Assembly (NCBI RefSeq): GCF_032854445.1
Contig: NC_088295.1
Coordinates: 32,334,510-32,398,509 of the forward strand
Direction: 5' to 3'
Length of the DNA stretch: 64,000 nt
Origin: Liolophura sinensis
Taxonomy: Eukaryota > Mollusca > Polyplacophora > Chitonida > Chitonidae
Below, piece by piece: positions 56,701-64,000 of this stretch. A program made the translations under genes and the position numbers. Position 1 is the first letter of the stretch. The number at the start of each line of letters is the position of its first letter. The notes beneath the pieces are model-generated. The model was given only the letters and a program-made list of their open reading frames with translations, had not been told where the DNA came from and did no database searches.

Positions 56701-56880
56701 ACGTTTACAGACATTTTGCACCAAAAAAAATAAACTATTACTTGTTTTGCATTTATATCTACAATTTCCCGTTGCAAGAAGAGTGTAATCGTAGCAGGTG
56801 GAACTATTTAGCCAATAATAAGAAGCTGATATTATTCTTAATAACTTTGTACACAATAACATCAATCTAAACAAGAACCG

Positions 56881-56886
56881 TTTATT
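56881..56886 (-). terminator. Poly(A) signal AATAAA, EML gene
   Basis: On the minus strand AATAAA lies about 150 nt after the stop at 57038, a normal distance. It is the likely EML transcript end. Confidence 0.6.
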
Positions 56887-57037
56887 TGCATGACATTTTC
56901 TCTACATCAACAATAAACTATCTGTAACAAAAAAGTGTTTAAATGCATATTTACAGTTTATGGCACGACAAAGATAAAATTTGCAGTGTTTTGACAACTA
57001 TGTCCCAAAATAGGTTCTCCTCAATACCCAAGAGACT

Positions 57038-60000
57038 TTACACGATCTTCCACTGGATGATGCATGAATCAGCGCCTCCTAGTGACACCAGGTGCTTGCC
57101 GTCACCAACAAATCGTAGAGCGTGGACAGATTGATGAGCCTTGTATGTATGACTGAATGCCTGTCAGCAATGAGAAACAAGAAAATGTGAAAAGTAAGCG
57201 ATTTAACATACACAGCATCTTCTTGAACAATCACAATAAGTTCCTGTTTAAGGAAGAAGTTGATTACATTTACCAAACATTGCACATCATAATTGGTTGT
57301 AGCCTCATTAAAGTAGATCAATAAAGAATATAAAGAAAAATATTACATTCCATTATCCGTAAAAGATTAAAATGACCCCTTTTACATTTGGAAATACCCT
57401 GTAGGCCCAGTATTAATATGCATTTTTTAGTCATAGTTTATTACTGAAATACTGCCAAATAAAATTGACTTAGACATTTGTCTGTCGAATTTGTAAATGT
57501 GAATATCAAAGTTTTTGGATGTGTCATAAAGAATTATTCATTTATTCACCTATTTTATTGCATGCAAAGTTTAACGCATAAAACATTAAGCCAGATAAAT
57601 GTCCATGCTTCTTGAGGCGCATGGGTTGCTCCCACAGTTCGCTTTACATCACTGCCACCATTAGCAAATTTTGGCACAGAATTTTTAAACAAGGGGTCAC
57701 CGGGGTCACGGTGATGAGACAGGAAGTGATGTCAGAAAACACAAAACCTTTATCTTAACCTCTGATTCTATAAATACTTTATACATACGCATTCTCTTGG
57801 TGGTGGCAGTGATGTTAAACGAGCGCAGAGAGCGGCACGTGCGCTGTAAAGCGTATGATAAACGTCATGAGCTTACCCCCTGTCGGCAAGACGGGTACTT
57901 GAACAGACTGACGTAACCGCTGCTATCTCCCATAGCAACCAGAGTTTTTGCGGGATTGACATCCACAGCATTAACCTCGCCTTCATCAGCTTGGGTGGAA
58001 CTCCACAAACCTGACACAGACCAGAGGTCAAGAGGTCAGTAACATGCATGTATAAATATAAAACAGCACTGTGTAACACTGTTTAGTTACGATAGATCTG
58101 TCGACAGATCCAAGGATCTCTTGCGGATTTAGGTATAGATTTCTAGTTGGTGGAGGTATCGCAATTTTTAAATCTAAGCTAATATAATATTAATGTTATA
58201 TATTTTAATTAATGTTACATATATATAGTGCCATGTATCATCTTGTGAAAGAGAAATCACGCACCAGTTTCCACTTAATCGTGGACAATATGGTAGGGTA
58301 CATATGATCATTTATGACTTACCGACGGTTGAAAGGTCCAGTGTACACAGATTGGAGGCCCAACAAATATGCTGGATGTCTTCCACATTTTCGATCTTCT
58401 CTAGCGATTTCACTTTCCCTGGAAGTTCAAACACAAAAATATCATCCAGACGTATTTCTATATATTATAGTGTATGATTTGTAGTAGGTGGGGTTAAGTA
58501 AATTCAGCAGAACGTCACTAAAATTTTCCTTTCGTGTCTTTCATAAGATCTACTTTTTCACATACGTTGCTATGTCACTGGCATACATGTACACCTAATG
58601 TTTTAAATAACCAATACAACCAGATTGTTGTGGGGTTTATACATAGCATATAATGAGAAAGACAGAAAGTAACCAGATAGTCCAGTATATGTAAACATAC
58701 AGAAGAGTTGTTCCGGGGCAACGGAGCTAGTCCGCAGGAAGTAGCTGTCATCACTCATCTCTGTTGACCAATCAATGGAGCTGATACTTCCGTGATGGCC
58801 CTGTAACCAAGTGATTAATGGCGTCTGAATACGATAAAATCTTTTTAATGTTCAGACCATCAGTGCTAATTTGAATGCCTTTGTTATATTATGATCAAAA
58901 TAAATTTTTTTAGCACTAATATTCCCGTGTATATAATTTAGTATTTGGATACCTGTAATTTCTGTATTAATGTATAATACAGCTGATATATCCGTTGTCC
59001 TATATCATGACAACATCGCAAATAAACACTACAACCGAGAGCGATGAATAAGATATATAAGTGATTTCTGTATGGTTTACAATACATGCTGACTTACCCT
59101 ACATTTTCCTTGCAGTTCCCACAATACCATACCATCGTCTTTAATCTGTTTCCGGTATATACACACCGTCTTGTCTGCGCATCCAGCCGCCACCATGTTT
59201 GTGTCTGAAATACCAAGCAGTTAAACAGAATTAAGACCAGGTTCGTCTCTCAAGGCAATTTCACGGGTGTCTCATTTACATTCAGTTAAGAAACTAAACT
59301 GACGGCTAAAAGAAACTTTACCACTCCGTGAGTTAAATTTAACCAACCTTTTCAGCAAATTAATAGCAAATTATTGTAGGAAAACATTGTACGAATCATA
59401 TTCCCATGTGCGACAAGCGTCATATACGCCCACACGAATTCGTTTTGAGACAACGAAGAAAGTTGAAAATCACGTGACCCATGGATGGCCGCAACTGCAC
59501 ATGTAATAAGTGTATAAAAACGTTACACACAGTGTGCTGGACTTGCACATTGACTAAAAACCACCAAAGTAATGCCTCGATTGACTCCAGAACAACGCGA
59601 GATGGCCCTGGGTATGGTATCCATGGGAGTCACCCGTGCCCTTATTGCACCTACGGACCTTCCGCTGCTCTCGTGTAACTGTGTCAAACTTGATGCAACG
59701 TTACACGGAATTAAGGACTATCAAGCATTCAAAGGGCAGTTGTTGACAGCCGAACATCGTCGCCAGAGGTTGCTATGGGCTCGAATTGTACGCCGTTGGC
59801 AGCGACGTAATTAGCAACGTGTTGTTTTCACGGATGAAAGCCGCTTCTGCCTTTTCCGAGCCGAATGCAGACAGCGAGTTTACCGTCGAAGAGGCGAACG
59901 AACGGCTGCGTCATGCGTCCAGGAGGTGGTACCGTTTGGTGGCGTGATGACACCATTGGTCATCATCTACGGGAACCTAACAGCTCAACGTTACGTGGAT

Positions 60001-63000
60001 GAAATTCTACGTCCTGTTGTCCTGCCATTCCTTCAACAGCAGCCACGTTGTGTCCTGTACGAGCATGACAACGCCAGACCCCATACAGCTCGAGTTGTGC
60101 AGAACTTTCTGGACGCCAACGACGTCAAAGTCTCGCGATGGCCTGCACGTTCCCCAGATATGTCCCCCACAGAACACCTTTGGGATATCATGGGTCGTGG
60201 AGTAAGACAACGGCCGCACCTTGCAGCCAACCCACAAGAACTGGCTTTCGCTCTCCAAGATGAATGGCAACGAATCCCACGTCATCTCATTAGACGACTG
60301 ACTTCTTCTATGCGTAGGAGAGTGTTTGCACACATTGAGCAAGGGGTGGCCACACGCGATATTGACTGGTTTTGATATTGACTGATTTTAAAAATAATCA
60401 ACTTTTTGTATACTCTGCCCATTGTTAACCAAGATGAAATGGATATTTTTCTACCCCTGCTCTGTTAGTTCACTTGATTTGAGGGCTGCTTTGTCCGTTC
60501 TTACTCAAGACTTTCAATATCTAAAGTCATTGGTCTTTTCAATATAGCAAACTTCTGTCACCCTGTTTTTTGCTTTGGCAAAATAAATTAATTTGAACTC
60601 TTTGTAAAGTTTCTTTTGGTCGTCAGTTTACATCGCCAAGTCTAGAGGAGCTTACTGGCGTAAGTATCAGCCGTTTAAAAGAATTGCAGAAAAGTAAAAG
60701 ATGGTGGAAAGATTGACTGTTACAAAAATAAAATTTGCGACACACCTAGTTCTGTAGTTGTAGACAAATCTGGTGTGATTTGATGCGCAGGTTCTAAAAG
60801 CTTTAACACCACCTTAAGGTGTGATCTCACCTGGAGCTATTTTCACACAAGTCACTTTCTCTTTGGTTATTCTGTGACGATATTGCTCTTGAAAACTGTG
60901 ATCTTCAAGAATATTCAAAATCAACAAACTGAAAACAAAAATTGAGAATGGTTGTCAGAAATTGAAGTGAAAAATATACCAATATCAGGCATGGTGGTAT
61001 GTTCCTTGAAAAAGCGTTAATTGTTGTATGAATAACACGCGATCTTCAGTCTGGACAGTCTCCTGTAAGCTGAAGCAACAGTCAGAATTCCACAAAACAA
61101 ATTTGTTGCTTTAACATTGTTACAAGCCAAATATAAGGTTCATAAGTGAACACAGAGGAGTGTGTATCATTTTGCTCCCTTCACCAGTGTGGACAGTGAT
61201 CCTTAGAACTGGGATCTTGGTAAGTTTGCATCGATGCCTACAGCAAATCCACTCATTTTAAAACAATCGAGTTGTTGGTTAAGCGTCATCAGAAACCACT
61301 TTGCGTTCTACGATTTTTCGATTTTAGAAACTACATATTTAGGTTTCTCGCTAGAAGCAATGCCACCAGAATGATCTATTTGTATTGTAAAAAGCATATT
61401 TTTTTACCAAAGCGCTTAAAGATTTTATACTGTTATATTTCCATTTGAATGCCGGTCTGAAATTGATTCAGGTATATTCAGGTAGACCTAGAGAAAGGTC
61501 TGAGACTTTGGACGCCGTTGCTTAGAAGAAATAATAGTAATTGTCCCTCATAAGATAAATATAATTTTTGTTTACTGTGTGTGCAAATTTCCATCCAAAA
61601 ACATACCCCTAACGATAACAATTTGTCACATAACTGATACACCGACGCCATCCATCTCGATGTTTTCTTGTATCTATACCGTACATATACTTACTGGCCA
61701 TCTTTTGTGCCGAAAGCTAACAGATTCCCCATAGGACTGGCGTCAACCGTGTGGAATGGGGTTCCCTGCAAGGGATAACAGCCCAGTTACATTTTAGCAC
61801 TTCTGGCCTAAAAGGATTTATTGACCAATAAACTGTGATAATGCTTCATGACATGAGTCTGGTAGCCACCATTTCGTCTCAGGATAATGTATGCTGAAAT
61901 AAATGTTAATATTGTAGGTCCTGCAGTTACTGGCCTTGGATGGAATGTTTTAGGAATTGGCCTTGCGATTATTGACCCGGGACGTTCATTTTGGTTGGTG
62001 ACTGGTAGACCAATGTATGTTTCGACGCATAGATTTTCAGCAAGTATTAACCCATGTAAAAGTTTTATCCGCGACAATTTCTTCAAATGTTCAGTTTATG
62101 AAGCAGGATGTCAGATTTATTATAAAACCGCAATTCCACGATATAATACATTGGACACCAACACAAATTGTATGGAGTGATAAAATTCTGTATGAAGTCT
62201 TTGGTTATATTGTTTTTTAATTTCCCGTACACTATAAGTTCCTTCAAACACAAGCATTCTCTTTACTTCATATAATACCTTCATCACAAGTTTCCACACA
62301 GGTTCATGTTTCTCCGCAGAAAAAACACAGCTGATTCCGTCCAAAGCCGTCGTGAGGAAATGACCTCGTTGTTTGCCATCGCCAGTAACCGTCAGTCCTC
62401 GGCAATCTCCGTAATGACCCTATACGTAGCGAAAATGTAAGATATAAATGAGATACATCATGAGAAGATGATTGTTGACCTTAAACTCAGTGGCATTAAT
62501 CCTCACTGTAGAATACCACACTGTTTAGAAAACTAAGGAGTCATGTCACATGATATTTTAGAGACTCCAATTATGAAACAAAACTCTCTCGAAATATATA
62601 TGAAGTTGTATCATCCAGTCTGTCACATATTATGGCCTATTGTGTATAACAATTGATGCCCGTTTTGTATCGACTTGTACAGAACACTGCATAACACATG
62701 CGATATTTCTGTCAGGAGACAACAAATAACTTAACCTTAGTTATCTCGGAAGAGAGCATGAAATATAGAGTCCTATACCGTTTCAGCCATTTTTTCTGAC
62801 AGGCGTGGTAACTATACACATCAACTAATCTCGAATTCTTACGAGACCATGAGATGCGCCGGGCATATTAAGGCAAAGGGAAACACGATTTCGCGTCACT
62901 CGTATTTCAACCACATATGGGTCAAGGCAAAACAGGGTTGACGTTACATTCAGCAGAAACAGATGCAGTCTCAGGCTAATGAATAACTCGCGCCTGATTG

Positions 63001-63964
63001 GTTAAAATTGATAACATGGTGGCGTTTTCAATTTCCTCAACGTGCTTTTGCTTTCTTTGCACTGCGATATCTCGGTTATATGCAACATTACAAAAATAGA
63101 AAGGTATGCTTTTAAACTTAAGTTGGAATACTTTATCGTTGCATCTATACATTTGGGGTAGAGCTGTCTAGTGAGTGTTTCTTCTGACATTTTTCAAAGT
63201 TCAGAATTTTTATGAGCATTTGGCTTACCTGAGTTATTGGTATTTCGTCGAGTTTCATTTTCTCCAGCGGTGTGGGATCATGTGGTGACATTTCTCCGCT
63301 CAGTATGGCGTTAGTCGTCGTCCCCATCAGCAGACTGTTTCTGTGAGCTACCAAAGTTCGAATACCTCCATCCGTCTTGGGTATCTATTATCATGTAACG
63401 GTATATTAAGAACATGGGTATAATAGTGAATAGAGTATCATTCGTTGCAAATAAATGTTCATTTAAAAAGTGAAAAAGAGAAAGTAGAGGCACAGAGATG
63501 AATACTTGGCAAGGCCTGAATTTCCTGCGTGCTCCAGTAATGTATACATATTACATGTGCACTAACAGGGGCCCTCCGTGGCCTAGCAGTTTGCGTGCAC
63601 AATGACTCAGAGCCTCTCACCAATGCGATCGTTGTGAGTTCACGTCCAGTCCGTGCGGGCTTCCCCTCCGGTCGTAGGTGGGGAAGCCTGCTAGCAACCT
63701 TCGGATGGTCGTGGGTTTCCATTGAGGTCTGTTCAGTTTCCTTCCACAATAATACTTGCCGTCATCTTATAAGTGAAATATTTTGAGTACGACGTAAAAC
63801 TCCAATCAGATAAATAAATGTGGACTAACAATGTGGATTACGTCCCCTACCTCACACGTCTGTAGCGGTTCCATGGTTTTACCACACTGCCAGCTTCTTA
63901 CTACGCTGTCCCGCCCTCCGGTCAGTAGCACATTCTTGTGGAGCAATAAGGAGAATACGGGACC
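57038..63964 (-). CDS. EML family protein (echinoderm microtubule-associated protein-like), C-terminal part
   Basis: Ten minus-strand exons: 63851-63964, 63229-63375, 62279-62419, 61695-61765, 60831-60895, 59098-59204, 58701-58800, 58323-58418, 57877-58010 and 57038-57160 (stop TAA). All junctions are GT-AG with continuous phase; 365 residues are in the window and the N-terminal part lies beyond the right edge. The order of WD40-like blades follows the EML TAPE domain: GPVFSLLL and LLTGGRDSVVRSW, LLMGTTTNAILSG, HYGDCRGLTV, EPVWKLV, LLAFGTKDGH, MVAAGCADKTVCIYRK, GHHGSISSIDWS, GLWSS, EVNAVDVNPAKTLVAMGDSS, GYVSLFKYP and the end GGADSCIIQWKIV. EML proteins bind microtubules and tubulin through this double propeller. 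The SGDYEILYW signature is altered to VAPEQLFW. Whether it is EML1-4-like or EML5/6-like cannot be told without the N-terminus. A Tc1-like element sits in the 59205-60830 intron. Confidence 0.92.
59480..60600 (+). mobile_element. Tc1/mariner DNA transposon, degraded copy
   Basis: The core is transposase sequence at 59572-60375 on the plus strand, opposite to the host EML gene. Outer limits are estimated: I found no convincing terminal inverted repeats or TA duplication. Part of the 3' flank (tctgtcaccctg near 60555) resembles a Tc1 end. Confidence 0.75.
59572..60375 (+). pseudogene. Tc1-like transposase pseudogene
   Basis: It starts MPRLTPEQREMALGMVSMGV, the N-terminal helix-turn-helix region, then lacks most of the DNA-binding domain. 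It resumes with LLTAEHRRQRLLWARIVRRW. A TAG stop near 59812 interrupts the frame just before VVFTDESRFCLF, which carries the first catalytic Asp. A small deletion near 59935 removes the usual GSVMVWGG-like segment. The rest is intact to its stop: EHDNARPHTA (second Asp) and SPDMSPTEHLWD (final Glu), ending GVATRDIDWF. All three DDE residues survive, but the internal losses make it inactive. A full element would have about 340 codons. Confidence 0.88.
63567..63826 (+). mobile_element. tRNA-derived SINE, nearly full length, in EML intron
   Basis: The head ggccctccgtggcctagcag is followed by agagcctctcaccaatgcga and box B-like GAGTTCACGTCC. Then come ccggtcgtaggtggggaagc, caaccttcggatggtcgtgg, the core (ataagtgaaatattttgagt, acgacgtaaaactccaatca) and the tail gataaataaat. 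It is antisense to the host gene. Confidence 0.82.
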
Positions 63965-64000
63965 CTAAAAAGAGTGATGAGAAACTGTATGCAACCAGTT

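Larger units (their letters stand above)
47882..56880. other. Gene-poor 9-kb region
   Basis: No complete gene is supported. The first exon and promoter of the myophilin-like gene should lie in the left part. Contents I can name are a G19 run at 48205-48223, a SINE tail fragment near 50380-50412, an unexplained set of open frames at 50.77-51.12 kb, and the 59-bp tandem repeat at 53.3-53.75 kb. A 92-codon plus-strand frame at 51902-52180 has no recognisable domain. Confidence 0.5.

Overview
This window is animal nuclear DNA. Genes are split into short exons with GT-AG introns, the intergenic DNA is AT-rich, and tandem repeats and tRNA-derived SINEs are dense. The gene families (transgelin/myophilin, a DGCR6/gdl homologue, an EML protein, a secreted C-type lectin) together with the SINE family, whose core resembles repeats common in molluscs, point to a lophotrochozoan, most likely a mollusc; a brachiopod cannot be excluded. 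I assembled all exon models by eye from reading frame, splice signals and phase continuity.

Layout. (1) 1.0-11.7 kb, plus strand: a four-exon transgelin-like gene with a compact promoter (two consensus SRF/CArG boxes, a CRE, an E-box, CCAAT and TATA). (2) 12-17 kb: intergenic, holding a 1.1-kb minisatellite with long G-runs. (3) 17.1-22.2 kb, minus strand: a six-exon DUF1349-family gene that includes a 26-nt microexon. (4) 25.5-33.8 kb, plus strand: an eight-exon glutathionyl-hydroquinone reductase (Xi-class GST). (5) 35.0-37.5 kb, minus strand: a four-exon secreted C-type lectin with a C-terminal PAN/apple-like cysteine motif. (6) 39.1-42.2 kb, minus strand: a four-exon DGCR6 homologue with one apparent frame slip in exon 1. 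(7) A perfect 50-bp palindrome at 43.0 kb. (8) 45.7-47.9 kb, minus strand: a second, myophilin/calponin-type gene with the same intron phases as gene 1; its first coding exon was not found. (9) 48-56.9 kb: gene-poor, with a 59-bp tandem repeat. (10) 56.9 kb to the right edge, minus strand: the last ten exons of an EML gene, with a degraded Tc1-like transposon in one intron.

The genes do not form an operon or a single pathway. Three of them (the two transgelin/calponin relatives and EML) concern the actin or microtubule cytoskeleton, while GS-HQR and the lectin belong to redox/detoxification and extracellular recognition. I see no CRISPR, no ribosomal RNA, no convincing stand-alone tRNA gene and no retrovirus-like element. 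The most unusual observations are the microexon, the paired CArG boxes, the diverged upstream copies of the GS-HQR exon-2 acceptor, the CTLD-plus-PAN-like lectin and the palindrome.
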